Source of the DNA: Loxodes magnus
Lineage: Eukaryota > Ciliophora > Karyorelictea > Loxodida > Loxodidae
NCBI GenBank assembly: GCA_946699065.1
Contig: CAMPDV010001177.1
Span: 1-64,000, forward strand
Direction: 5' to 3'
DNA: 64,000 bases
The notes beneath the pieces are model-generated. The model was given only the letters and a program-made list of their open reading frames with translations. It had not been told where the DNA came from and ran no database searches. Below, in pieces: positions 51,919 through 63,689 of this stretch. Position numbers and translations under genes: made by a program. How positions within the stretch are numbered: the stretch's first letter is position 1; every line of letters begins with the position of its first letter.

Positions 51919-54376
51919 AAAAGACTATTTGAAGTAATGATGATTACTTTTTTAGGAAAGAGGAAGATTATAAAAATGCCATAAACTTATTTAAATTTAA
52001 TCTTACCTAAGATTAGACAGTAGAGATAATTAAATAGCCAAAAAGAATTTTACAGTCGATTAGCAATTAAACTATAATCAGATCAACTATGGAAATCCAG
52101 AAATTATAAATTTTTTAAAAATAGGATTAGAATCTTATCACTTAGAATTTAGTCAAAGCAATATAATAATTTAAGAGTAATTTGAATTTCATAATCTAAA
52201 GATTCAAGTTAGTTGATAAAGGAATTTTTATAAAAATTGATAAATTAAGTTAATAATAATTTAGAGATTTTATTTCAAAGGATTTAGATATGACTAAAAT
52301 GAAATAAAATAGCACAACATTTAATATAAAGTTTAAAAGGAATAATAATATTACTTAGTAAACTAAAATGATTAAACAAGAACTGAAAATAGGAATTTAA
52401 ATAATTAGTAATAAAGATTTAAGAATTAAAAAAGAAGAATCATAGAGATATTGTAAAATTCTGATTTATAGTAAAAATATTTTTAAAATAACAATTAGTT
52501 CTTATAAAATGAAATAAGTAAAGAGGATTTATAAGATACATATTAGAGAAATAATTAAAGAGAAAACGAAATAAGTTATAAAGGCAAAAAATAATAAAAA
52601 TTAAAGTTAAATAAAAGAAATTAAATAAACTATCACAAAATTAGAGAACAAAAACAACTAATATAAAGTAGGGAATTTTGCAATTAAATTAAAAAAAATA
52701 ATAAAAAATAAATAGAGATTGATTGGTACATAAGTGCAAGCTAAGTAGAAAATAGTTTAGAGTTTATATTAAATGAAAGAAATAAAATGTAATTAAAATA
52801 TCGCCAATAAAAAAAATAAAGATATATTTAATAAAGAATATAATAAAAGTATTACTTTCTTCTTATAAATTAACTTAATAAAAAATTTATAGTTTTAAAT
52901 AAAAGAAAATATTTTTAAAATTTAAATAAATAAACTAAAAAAATAAACTTATAAATTTGGATAATAGTGAATATAGATAGGTTATAATAAGAAACAAAAA
53001 TTGAATATTATATCAAAAATTATATACATTTATATGAAAAAGTGTAAAAGTTGCTTATAAATCTCATAAAAAATTACATAATAATTCCTAATTAAAATAA
53101 ATAATTCCTTATAATTTTTTTATACAAAAGATATTAAGCAAATAAAATTATTTTAATGAAAGAACAAAAATATTACCTACAAAAAATAAACGTAGCCAAT
53201 CATAAATAAATCAACTAGTATATATAATTTATTACTGATAAAAGGAAAAAATTTTAAATAATTATGCTTAATAATTTTTTAAATAATTAAGTGTAATTAA
53301 AATTATAATGGAAAGGTAAAAAAATAATTTAAAGGGTAAATAAAGACTTAATTATTTTAATATGAAGATACTGAAAATCATATTATGAATTTTTTATGCT
53401 TTATTTTTCTTTGCATAGAATGGAAAATTCTTCTTAAAACTTTTTGGGTAAATGTTCTATCATTTTTATCGCTTTTACTAATGTTCTCTATTTCAGTATT
53501 TCTATTTTTAGTAGAGAATGTAAAGTTGACTAATGAAAGAAACTTTAGTGTTTCTTTGTTCCTTTTATTTATAAAAAATGTATTGATTATAATTTAATTT
53601 TTATCCCTATTTTAACTAATTTATTTTCTTTTTATTTCCTTAAACGAATGTAAAAATGATTTTTCTTATTTTATTAAAAGTTTATAGAAATGTAATTATT
53701 TATTTAACAAAAGTATACAATTGAATGAAATTTTTGTATTATTGATTTTAAATTTTTTTGGTAGTAATAAATTTAATAGAATTAATCCTTTTCTAAGTGT
53801 TTAAGGAAATGTTTTAATTAATTTTAATTATCTTTAGTAAATTTACTCTGCTTAGAATAGTACAACTATAAAGCTTTTAAATGGCTAGTCTATTTTTTAT
53901 TTCTATATTTTATGCATATCTTAGAATTTTAATCAAATAGATATTGAAAGTTATGTTCATAGATTAAATTTGATTTCTATGATAAAAAACTTTTTTTCTA
54001 CTTTTTGTTTACAATTGTCGGTTTTTTTAATCCAGTAAGATGATTTTGCATTTTATTTGATTCGCTTTTAGACAGATGAAATTTAAGGAATTAAAATGGG
54101 TAAAGATTGGATATTTACTGCTTATGAGCTTTGATTTTCTTTAGAAAGATTAAGTATTTTGTTTGATTTTTTATGAGAGAGTTCAAGTTAAAAAACTGTA
54201 GGTTTTTATATAAACTTAGAGCATTTTTGTCTTAGTTAGTTTCTTTCATTTGTAAAAGCTGAAAAGACTCTAAACTATTATAGATTCCTCAGTACAGTTA
54301 TAAATGGTACTGGCAATGAAAAAGATCCTTAAGGCATTGTTATAGCAAAAAAGAAGTCTTTGATAGAAGCAAGCTA
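51919..54376. other. A+T-rich region between paralogous modules
   Basis: It may contain the 3' part of gene A (to about 52250). The remainder has no recognisable gene. It contains the 260-bp repeat at 52985-53244 and, from 53305, the upstream half of module B. The small plus-strand standard-code ORF at 53385-53597 is very hydrophobic and lies opposite a better minus-strand reading. Confidence 0.4.
52985..53244 (+). repeat. 260-bp repeat, copy 1
   Basis: Nearly identical (one visible difference) to 56714-56973. A clearly diverged relative lies around 55830-56070, in the position expected from the module duplication. The ends (TAATAAGAAAC and CTGATAAAAG) show no terminal inverted repeats. Confidence 0.85.
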
Positions 54377-55390
54377 ATGAGTGAAGATTCTTTAAGCTAT
54401 TTACTTAGTTAAAAATGCAAAAATATGACTTAACAAATGTAAGTTAAATTTAAGAAGTCAAAAACAAGCCTAAGCATGCTAAAAGTAATCCTTAAACCAA
54501 CACTAATCAATTAGGCAGTCAAAAGATAAATTTTCAATTAGATAATTTATAGATATCTAACTTGCTAGGAATAAGAAAATTCTCTAATAAAGTTTGAATT
54601 ATTTCAAGATTAAGATTAAAAGGAAAAAAGTCCAAGTTACTGATTCTTTTATTAGAGCAAAAACTTTAAAGAATTGGAAATAAAATTCTATAACTTATCA
54701 AAGGCAAAAAGGTAAACAACTACATTTAGATAAGAAGCAAAACTTAATTAAAAGCATTAGTTAATATTTACGTATAAGAGTATTACTTAGAAAGACCTAA
54801 AAGATTACTTCTAGATATAATAATAAAACTATAAAGTTTTTGATTGAATGATTTGAGGTAGAACAAAAAGCTTGAATATCAAGAAAAGATAATTAATTAA
54901 ATAAAACTTTACAAAGCAAAAACTAATTAAAATAGAAAAATTACAAATGAAAGATCCGAGCACTCAAACACCTAATCTAATAAATAAAAGCAGATTAACT
55001 TTATATGTGAAAATATGAAATACCAAACTAAGAGTAAATATAAAAATATAATAGAAATAGAATTAAGTAAATTTGATGAAAGGGAATTGTTCCAACAGAG
55101 AAATTTCTTTAGATTATTTAAAATTAAATAGTCTACAAGATATACACATAAAAATGAATTATTATTAAAATATAAACAGGTAAAGTCCTGAAGTAAGCTT
55201 ATATAATTTAATGAACAAATTAGAAAACTATTTAGATATGTTAAAAATTTTTGAAAGAAACGTAATATTTATAGGTAAAGTGAAATCGGATAAACTTTTT
55301 TAAGACATAGCTAAAAACCTGTAGAACATCTAACAAATATAAATTAACAAAAAAGGAAAATGCAAGTAAATTAAATCTTAAAAACAATGA
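53305..55390 (+). repeat. Duplicated module B
   Basis: Counterpart of 49590-51750, with many substitutions and indels. The leader and the first 45 codons of the gene are the best conserved parts. Confidence 0.85.
54377..55390 (+). pseudogene. Paralogue B of the unknown basic protein, frame disturbed
   Basis: It starts MSEDSLSYLLSQKCKNMTQQ, matching paralogue A, and keeps SLSMLKVILKPT. Near 54520 it is four bases longer than A, which shifts the frame; the match then resumes (SIRQFIDIQLARNKKILQQS). Later conserved patches such as IEIELSKFDERE (IEIELNKFEERE in A) and KNFWKK lie in changing frames. Either a decaying copy, or a gene with mini-introns whose borders I could not fix. Confidence 0.45.
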
Positions 55391-56404
55391 AGGAAGAATT
55401 TTTAGAAAGAAAACTTTTTATAAGTAAAAATGAAAGATAAAAGAAATTTATACTAGCCACTAAAGTATAGATAAGAAAACAACTAGGAAAAGAAGGATTT
55501 CTGCAAATAAATAAAATTAACCAATTTTAAAGAGTAAAAATCAAATAATTAATTATAAGATGAAAAGGATTCGATATCTAAGTTCAAGTTAAGGTGAAAA
55601 TGTTTTAGAGTCTATATTAAATAAAAGAAAAAAATGTAATAAAGGTCTTATCATTTAAAAAATTAATAAATAAATTTAAAAGGTTACAAATAAAAATTTT
55701 AATATGTAATTAAAATTGATTTAATAATATAAATGAACAGATTTAAATAAAAGTAGATATTTATAAAATTTATACTAATAAATAAAATAAAGTAGCTTAT
55801 AATCTTGGATAAAAATGAGTATCGATTATATATAATAAAAAACATAAATTGTATATAATATCAAAAATTATATAGTAAATAATCGATTTGAAAAGTGTAA
55901 AATTGAATATATATCTTAAAAAAATCACATATAGTTCATAAATAAATAATGCTTTAAATTGTTGTTATGAAAAAGATATTAAATAAAGTAATTTAAAGAA
56001 CAAAAATTTATCTATTAAAAATAAATAAACATGACAAATCATAAATATCTAACCAATTTATAAAATTTATTAAGGTTAAAAGTATAAAACATCATTTTAT
56101 ATACATAAGAGTGTAAATAATAAAACCAACTTAAATAGTAAATCTAAAACGAAAAAGTAGAAAATAATAAAATAAATGGTAATTAAAAATATTGATAAAA
56201 TATATAATTATAAAAAACATTATAAAGAAATAAAAAAGTAAATAATAAAAATATAAGTAAAATTTAAAAATTATTAAGTAAAAAAATTTATTAAAATAGA
56301 AAATAAAATAATGCTTAAAAAAGTAAAAATATAAATAATTTAAAATTTATGAAATAAAAAAGGTAAATTCAGAAAGTAAAAAATAAAAAATATGAATAAT
56401 TTCA

Positions 56405-56600
56405 AAAATTTAATAGTTTGTGATTGAATGTCAATATATAGAAATACAAAGGATAATAATATTGTTAATTTATTAAATACTAGAGTTAAGAAAAAGCTAG
56501 AATTCAAATAAAATGGATTTTATGATAAAGAGCAAAATATTTAATTTCTATTAAATAATTTTGAATAAAAACTTGACTTCCAAAAAAATATTTAGATAAA
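56405..56600 (+). repeat. ~200-bp diverged repeat, copy 1 of 2
   Basis: Matches 57290-57505 at roughly 75-80%, with the shared stretch AATTCAAATAAAATGG/ATTCAAATAAAATGG and similar flanks. Nature unknown. Confidence 0.6.
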
Positions 56601-56713
56601 AGCTTGGCTAATTAACTCATAATAAAAAAGAGAAATATGATTTATTTAAATATTTAAATGGTTAAAGATAGTACTGTTCAGTAATTTTTTAGGAATATGA
56701 GCTTTACCAGTAA

Positions 56714-56973
56714 TAATAAGAAACAAAAATTGAATATTATATCAAAAATTATATACATTTATATGAAAAAGTGTAAAAGTTGCTTATAAATCTCATAAAA
56801 AATTACATAATAATTCCTAATTAAAATAAATAATTCCTTATAATTTTTTTATGCAAAAGATATTAAGCAAATAAAATTATTTTAATGAAAGAACAAAAAT
56901 ATTACCTACAAAAAATAAACGTAGCCAATCATAAATAAATCAACTAGTATATATAATTTATTACTGATAAAAG
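56714..56973 (+). repeat. 260-bp repeat, copy 2
   Basis: Near-exact copy of 52985-53244, flanked by unrelated sequence on both sides. It must be a recent insertion or conversion event. Confidence 0.85.
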
Positions 56974-57289
56974 AATAAGTTAACTATTTTATATGCCTTA
57001 TGATATAACAAAAAAACAAACATTAATAGAAATGGCTAAATCGGAAAAATAGAAAAGAACCTGAAATAAAATACTAATAAATATAGAAAAAGTTATGATT
57101 ACTAAATTTATTATAAAGTAAGCAAAAGTTTACAATAAAATTTATTTTATAATTAAAAAAATTAAAGTTAAAAAAATGTATAAAAATAGTAAAAATAAAA
57201 ATATTTTATAAAAAAGTAAATTTTTAAATATTTTAAATTTAAGAAATAAAAAAGGAAAGTTTAGAAAATAAATCGTAAAAATAACTAAA

Positions 57290-57505
57290 AATATTTTATA
57301 TTTTGTAGTTGAAGATTAATATATAGAAATGCGGAAGATAAAATTATCGTTTTATCAAATATTAGGAAAGAAAGCTAGCATTCAAATAAAATGGATTTTA
57401 TATTAAAAAGCAAAATATTTAATTTCTTCTAAATATTTTAGAATAAAATTTGTTTTTACAAAAAACATATTCTGATAAAAGTTTGGTTAATTAACACATT
57501 ATATA
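57290..57505 (+). repeat. ~200-bp diverged repeat, copy 2 of 2
   Basis: Partner of 56405-56600. Confidence 0.6.
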
Positions 57506-57800
57506 AAAATGATTTAGTGAAAAAAGTTAAAAAGTAGAATAAGAAGAAGAATAGCGTAAATTAAAAATATCTAGTATTATAAAAAAATATCTATATATAT
57601 AAAATTTTTATCATTATTAAAAAAATAGTAGCTATTAAATTTTAATTCATAGTAAATGAAAATTTAAATAACCTTAGCAAAATATAAATAAGCATAAAAT
57701 TATCTAATAAGTAAAAGTAAAATATCCAAATAACTGTATATAAAGAATAGTTTTAATAAAGAAAATACTAGAAATAAAGATAATAAAGATATTATAGAAT

Positions 57801-60048
57801 TAAAAATTTTAATAAAATTAAGATAATAATAATAATAATTGATTAAATAGGGCTTACATTTTTAGACTAACCACTTTTTAGTTTAAAATTAGGTATAAAT
57901 ATCAACTTCAAATCTGTTTAGTGTTTGTCTATCTTAGATCTTGATGATTTTTTTAATTGTTAGTTCTAATCTTTTATAAAAAAAATATAAATGTAATAGC
58001 AAATAAAAAATTTATATAGTTTATTTTTGCATTATTTGTTATGAATTTAATTGACAAAAAAAAAGTGAAAAATTTAACTTAAAAATATAGTATACAATGT
58101 TTTTTGACGAAATAATATTATAAAACTAATTATTTTAAAAGAAAATTGTTATCTATAATATTTTGTTTAATTTATTTAAACTATCAGAAAATAATTTTTT
58201 TTTTAAGTAATTTAATCATAAAAAATTAAAATTATAAAGTAAAAATATAATTAAAATTGAATTAAGTGAAAATATTTTGCATTGCTGAAAAGATTTTTAT
58301 TAATTTAAAATTTAAAGTAGAATCATGAAAAAAGAACCTAAAGTTATAGAATATTTAATAAAAAAGTTTTATACTGTAAAATCTTAATTGTAAAATTTTA
58401 AGATTATAAAAGTTGAAATTATTAAATTAAAAAAAATTCTTCTAATTAAATTAAAAAAACTAATTTACATATTAAAAAATAAAATCTAAATATGATCAAT
58501 TTCTGAGCAATTTTACATAAAGGTAAAAAAATTATATAAAAATTCGAAAGCCAAAATATTAAAGTATAAAAATCAAGTAAAAAAAAATTAATTACAAATG
58601 GTAAAAAACTATAAATATTTAGAATTTATATAAATAAACCTCATACTTAAATATTAAATACATTTTCCGAGCAATGTAAAACAAAGCTTTATTGGATGTT
58701 TAAATATAGGTTAGTTAGCCAAAATATTTAATTGTAAAAAAATGGTTTTAAAATCATAAGTATGTGTTATTTAATTTAATTTTTATAATAATAATAAAGT
58801 TATTTAATACATATTTTTAGTAGAATTATGTTAAAAGAAAAGCTAAAAGATTTCAAAATGAAAAAATTTGTCGAAGATTATTTGTTCTTTTCTATGTTCT
58901 AAATTAAAGGAAAAAATTTAAAATTAATTACGAAATAAATCCAAAGTTAAAAATAAAATTGAGTATTGTATGTTTGAATTTTACGTAAAAAAAAAGAATA
59001 AATATAAATTATTTTTAGCGTATAATATTACTAAAAAAAGATTTATCATTTTTTATGTATAAAAATGCAATACTAATACTTAATATTTACCAAGCAAAAT
59101 AAACAAAACTAAAAAGCAGCAAATTATTGTTTTAAAATAATTATATTATGTATAATTATTTTAATTTTGATTAAATGAGTAGCAAGAGCAATTTTTATAC
59201 ATAAATGTTATCCTTTTTTTAAAATCCTCCCTCATATATATATTTCATTGCAACTAAAGGATGTTTTATTTGTATATATTTAATTTTAATAAGTTTTAAG
59301 ATTCAGTAAAAGTTATTAATTTTGCTATTTTAGGTAATATAATTTGGAATTATTAAGTTGTTTTAAATTATGTAAAAAGATATAATAGCATAGCTTTAAA
59401 TATTTTATCATATTAATTTTTTTTCTCGGTGGAGTTTAAAGATGTACTTAATTAGTTTCTTTATATGTTTTTTATTGTATAATAATTATTTTTATGTTTA
59501 AAGTATAACATCCAATTTTTATAAAACCATAATTTTTGTAGTATAATATTTTTTACTAGAAGCAATATGGTAAGAAGTGGAAGTTAGATATACAAAAGTG
59601 TTTATGTTTGGGTTAAACTAGTAAAGCAGGTAAATAGAGTATAAATATAGCTAATTAAAATATCTTATATAATAATGGATTTTAATAGATGTAAAAAGTT
59701 TACAATATAATTTAAATATTTTTTTTAAAATTAAATTAAAAAAAAAGATTTCATAATTTTTCAATTTAAGTTATTCTAAAAATTTAAAGAATAAAAAAAA
59801 ATCTAAATTGTTTATTGGTAAAATATTTAAGTAATTGTTAAAATTTAGATGTTTATTTATTTTAAATAATAAAAGAGATCTTCCAAAAAAATTTTAGCTA
59901 TTTTTTTTCTAAAAAATTACAATTTTTTTTATTTTAAAAGTAAAAGCTAATTTTGTTAAATTAAGATTAGAAATAATAAAAAGCAGAAAGTAAACTTTTT
60001 TATACTGAAAAAAGTTTTGTTAATCAAAAAAAAATTTTAATATTTATA
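57801..60048. other. Very A+T-rich DNA, nothing recognised
   Basis: Low-complexity A/T sequence with no convincing frame, RNA gene or repeat on either strand. The last few hundred bases must contain the promoter of the kinase-MORN gene, but no motif stands out. Confidence 0.6.
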
Positions 60049-62241
60049 ATGTAAGCAAAAACCACTTCAAGTTTGTAATTAGAAAGTGCATAGTTATAAA
60101 TAGGAGACAAGATAGGTTAAGGGAGTTATGGATAGGTGTTCAAAGCCAAATGGAACAAGTTCACAGAGGTAGCAGTAAAGCAGTTTTTCTAAGAGAAGTT
60201 AACTTAAGAGGCTGAGAAAGAGTTTCAAAATGAATTGTAGATAATATAAAGCCTAAGACACCCTAACATTATTAATTTCTATGGTTTCTGTTTAAAACCT
60301 GCATCATTAGTAATGGAGTTAATGGAGAGATCGCTTTACGAGCAATTGCACAGTGAAGAAGAAATTTAAGATGAGTACAGAATATTCGTAAGTTAAGAAA
60401 TAGCAAAAGGATTGATATAGTTGCACAGTTAGAACATAATCCACAGAGACTTAAAATCGCCCAATATACTATTGAAATAGAACAGTGTAAAGATATCTGA
60501 TTTTGGTTTAGCGAAGGTAAAGGTATCATCTAAGGCAGTAAGTACAAAAAATCCAGTAGGTTCAACAAGATGAATGGCGCCTGAGCTATTTGGGATGCGT
60601 CCTAAATACAGTAAGCAATCAGATATTTTTGCATATGGAGTAATAATATGGGAAATAACTACGCGAAAAATTCCATACGAAGAGGTGGTAGAAGGAGAAC
60701 TGAGAGAAGGAATTAAAAGAGGAGAAAGAGAAGAGATTCCTTCTGATAGTATATTGGGGGATATAATAAGAGGATGTTAGAAGTAGGAAGCAGAGTAGAG
60801 AATGGATTTAGAGAGCGTAATGTATATTTTGAATGAGAAAAAAGAGCAGTTGAAAGTTAAAAATAAGTTGATTAGTGGAATAAAAAATGTAAGATAAGAA
60901 GAAAAAAAATAGGAAACAGATTAGAAAAAAATAGAAATCTTGCAAGTTTAAGAAAAAGATTACTAAGGAGAAATGAGAAATGGTAAAAAGCATGGATATG
61001 GAGTGTTTAAATGAACAAATGGAGATAGATATGAAGGATAATGGATAGAAGGTCTAATATAAGGAAAAGGAACTTATTATTTTGCAGATGGAAACATATA
61101 TGAGGGTGAGTTTTTAAAAGGTAAAAGGCATGGATATGGAGTGTTTAAATGAACTGATGGAGCAAGATATGAAGGATAATGGATAGAAGATCTAAAATAA
61201 GGAAAAGGAACTTTGTATTATTTAAATGGAAGAATATATGAGGGAGAGTTTTTAAAAGATAAATGGCATGGATATGGAGTTTATAAATGAACAAATGGAG
61301 ATAGATATGAAGGATAATGGATAGAAGGTCTAAAATAAGGAAAAGGGACTTCTTATTATGCAGATGGAAGAATATATGAGGGAGAGTTTTTAAAAGATAA
61401 AAAGCATGGATATGGAGTGTTTAAATGAACTGATGGAGATAGATATGAAGGATAATGGATAGAAGATCTAAGACAAGGAAAAGGAACTTCTTATTATGCA
61501 GATGGAAGAATATATGAGGGAGAGTTTTTAAAAGATAAAAAGCATGGATATGGAGTGTTTAAATGAACAAATGGAGATAGATATGAAGGATAATGGATAG
61601 AAGGTCTAAAATAAGGAAAAGGAACTTTTTATTTCGCAGATGGAAGAATATATGAGGGAGAGTTTTTAAAAGATAAAAAGCATGGATATGGAGTTTATAA
61701 ATGAACTGATGGAGATAGATATGAAGGATAATGGATAGAAGATCTAAAATAAGGAAAAGGAACTTTTTATTATGCCGATGGAAGAATATATGAGGGAGAG
61801 TTTTTAAAAGGTAAATGGCATGGATATGGAGTGTTTAAATGAACTGATGGAGATAGATATGAAGGATAATGGATAGAAGATCTAAAATAAGGAAGAGGAA
61901 CTTTGTATTATTTAAATGGAAGAATATATGAGGGAGAGTTTTTAAAAGATAAAATTCATGGATATGGAGTGTTTAAATGAACAAGTGGAGCAAGATATGA
62001 AGGATAATGGATAGAAGATCTAATATAAGGAAAAGGAAATTTGTATTATGCAGATGGAAACATATATGAGGGAGAGTATTTAAAAGATAAAAAGCATGGA
62101 TATGGAGTGTTTAAATGAACTGATGGAGATAGATATGAAGGATAATGGATAGAAGATCTAAGATAAGGACAAGGAACTTTTTATTATGCAGATGGAAGAA
62201 TCGAGAAACAAAATTGGGTTAACGGAAAAAATATATTATGA
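60049..62241 (+). CDS. Kinase-MORN protein, complete copy (730 aa)
   Basis: Protein kinase of the TKL (Raf/MLK-like) group followed by MORN repeats. With TAA/TAG=Gln and TGA=Trp one frame runs from ATG 60049 (MQAKTTSSLQLESAQLQIGD) to TGA 62239-62241. Visible parts: glycine loop GQGSYGQV (residues 23-30), ATP-anchoring Lys44 in VAVK, a Glu-rich helix C, HRDLKSPN with catalytic Asp134, DFG with Asp151, GSTRWMAPE (Trp is TGA), SDIFAYGVIIWE, a charged helical linker to about residue 304, then nine double units (18 MORN repeats) and a short tail. All key catalytic residues are present, so it should be active. Oddity: the conserved CW before the final helix is CQ here (TAG codon), whereas copy 1 keeps Trp. 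MORN repeats suggest membrane or cortical targeting (inference). The start has no in-frame rival nearby and gives a compact N-terminus right before the kinase domain. Confidence 0.93.
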
Positions 62242-62700
62242 ACATTTCTTTTAATTTACCAGTTTTAATCTATAAATTTTTATAAGACTTTTAAATTTTT
62301 TTAGTTAACTTAAGTAAGTAAAAATATATAATAAAAATAAAATTTAGTTTTATTAGTTTTGATTTTAAAAGATGTATATAGTATTAAAGAGAAAGCAAGT
62401 TTGAACAATTAAAAACATATATGAAAGTTTTATATAGAAAGAAAAGTGGTAAATGAATAAAGTTACAAAGCAATTAATGAGTCTAAAAAAAAGTTGACTT
62501 AATTCTGCGATAAATAATTTAAGATAAAGTGTATAAGTAAAATGTATGTAAAAGAAAAGGAGTAAACTCTAATTATGTGTTCAAAAATATATGCTTATAT
62601 ATTATTTTTAAAGTTTAGTAAGATGTATAAGTATCGACTAATATATGTATGTAATTTTAAAAACATTAGTTTACATATTAACGCTTCTTTCTATCTATAA

Positions 62701-63438
62701 ATGAGAAAACGAGTTAAATGAAAAAGAAGGAAATAAGAGTCACTAAATCATTTGAACGTTAGAATTTAAAAGTGGTAAGAATTAGTAAAGTAAATTGAGT
62801 GTTAGTAATAATTGATAAAATTATGTTAATTTTTTTAAATCATTTTTGCTATAAAAAGTAATTAATTTTATTAAGCGAAAAATCTAAATAATTAAGTTCT
62901 ATTAAAAGTTTTGAAATTTGAGTGAAAAGCAGAAAAATATCTAAGACAAGTAAAAGGTGAATGTTTAAATAAAAAAGAGTCTTGATTATTTGAAGATGGA
63001 AGAAGTAAATGGTTTATATTTTATAATTAGTACGTAAAACGTAAGTAAAGTGTAAGAAAAAGTGAGTTGAATAAAAGAAGTATTTAATTTTTTTTTAAGT
63101 AAAAAGTGTGTAATCAATGTTATATGTTTATGCAAAAGGGCAAAAAAAGTGAATGTTGAGTAATAGACTTAGTGAAAAGAATAGAAGTTATTTTATAAGA
63201 AGAAAATAAAGCTTAGAGTAAAATAGAGTAAAAAAGTGTATTAAAGTATTAAATACTGAAATAAGAAAAAATAAGTTAAATATTTAAAGATAGAAATTAG
63301 TTATGTTTAGTAGAGGTAGCAAAGAATAGGAAGGTGTATTAAGTTTTGAAGAATATAAATATTCTGAATTTTTCGGAAGCGGATTCGGTTATGAAGAGTA
63401 ACGAAGTAGTGATTTTGTAGAAGTACAGATTTGTGTAA
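62701..63438 (+). pseudogene. Possible coiled-coil protein, copy 2, frame not kept
   Basis: Counterpart of 1578-2315 (start MRKRVKWKRRKQES). It has one extra base near 62862 and one missing near 63157 relative to copy 1, so the middle is out of frame, and TAA replaces the presumed TGA end. The last part still reads NFSEADSVMKSNEVVILQKY as in copy 1. It is either a decaying duplicate or evidence that neither copy is coding. Confidence 0.3.
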
Positions 63439-63469
63439 AAGTTTTCTGTATTTTTTAGTGTGTGTAAAA

Positions 63470-63550
63470 GGGAGAAGGGAGAAGGGAGAAGGAGAGAAGG
63501 GAGAAAGGGTAGACGAATAAAGCGCGCGCGAAGCGAGCGGTTGATTTTGG
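63470..63550 (+). other. G-tract plus GC-rich segment, copy 2
   Basis: The 40-base G-tract (five GGG runs, 63470-63509) is the same length as at 2347-2386 with a single change. The following GC-rich segment (about 63513-63550) has a different sequence from copy 1, an alternating GC core, and only a poor outer stem. Keeping GC-richness while the sequence changes is unusual in this A+T-rich DNA. Confidence 0.6.
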
Positions 63551-63689
63551 AAATTTTTTGGACTATTTACTATATAAAAAATAAATATATATATAAGTAA
63601 AAAAATAAGAGTAAAAATAGTAGGATTAAAAAAAATAATATGGAAAAAATATATTAAAATTTACATAAAAAAGGGTTAGTTTCATGATA

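Larger units (their letters stand above)
55391..57800. other. A+T-rich region with diverged dispersed repeats
   Basis: No gene recognised. It contains a diverged relative of the 260-bp repeat (about 55830-56070) and a ~200-bp family present twice (about 56405-56600 and 57290-57505; shared core AAATAAAATGGATTTTAT). The near-exact 260-bp copy lies at 56714-56973. Confidence 0.5.

Noticed and set aside
53385-53597. Hydrophobic 70-residue plus-strand ORF
   Set aside because: Not preserved in the duplicate at 49680-49860, T-run driven, and opposite a more protein-like minus-strand reading.
49590-57505. Transposon or retroelement explanation for the duplicated modules and short repeats
   Set aside because: I see no terminal inverted repeats, long terminal repeats, poly-A tails, or transposase, integrase or reverse-transcriptase motifs.
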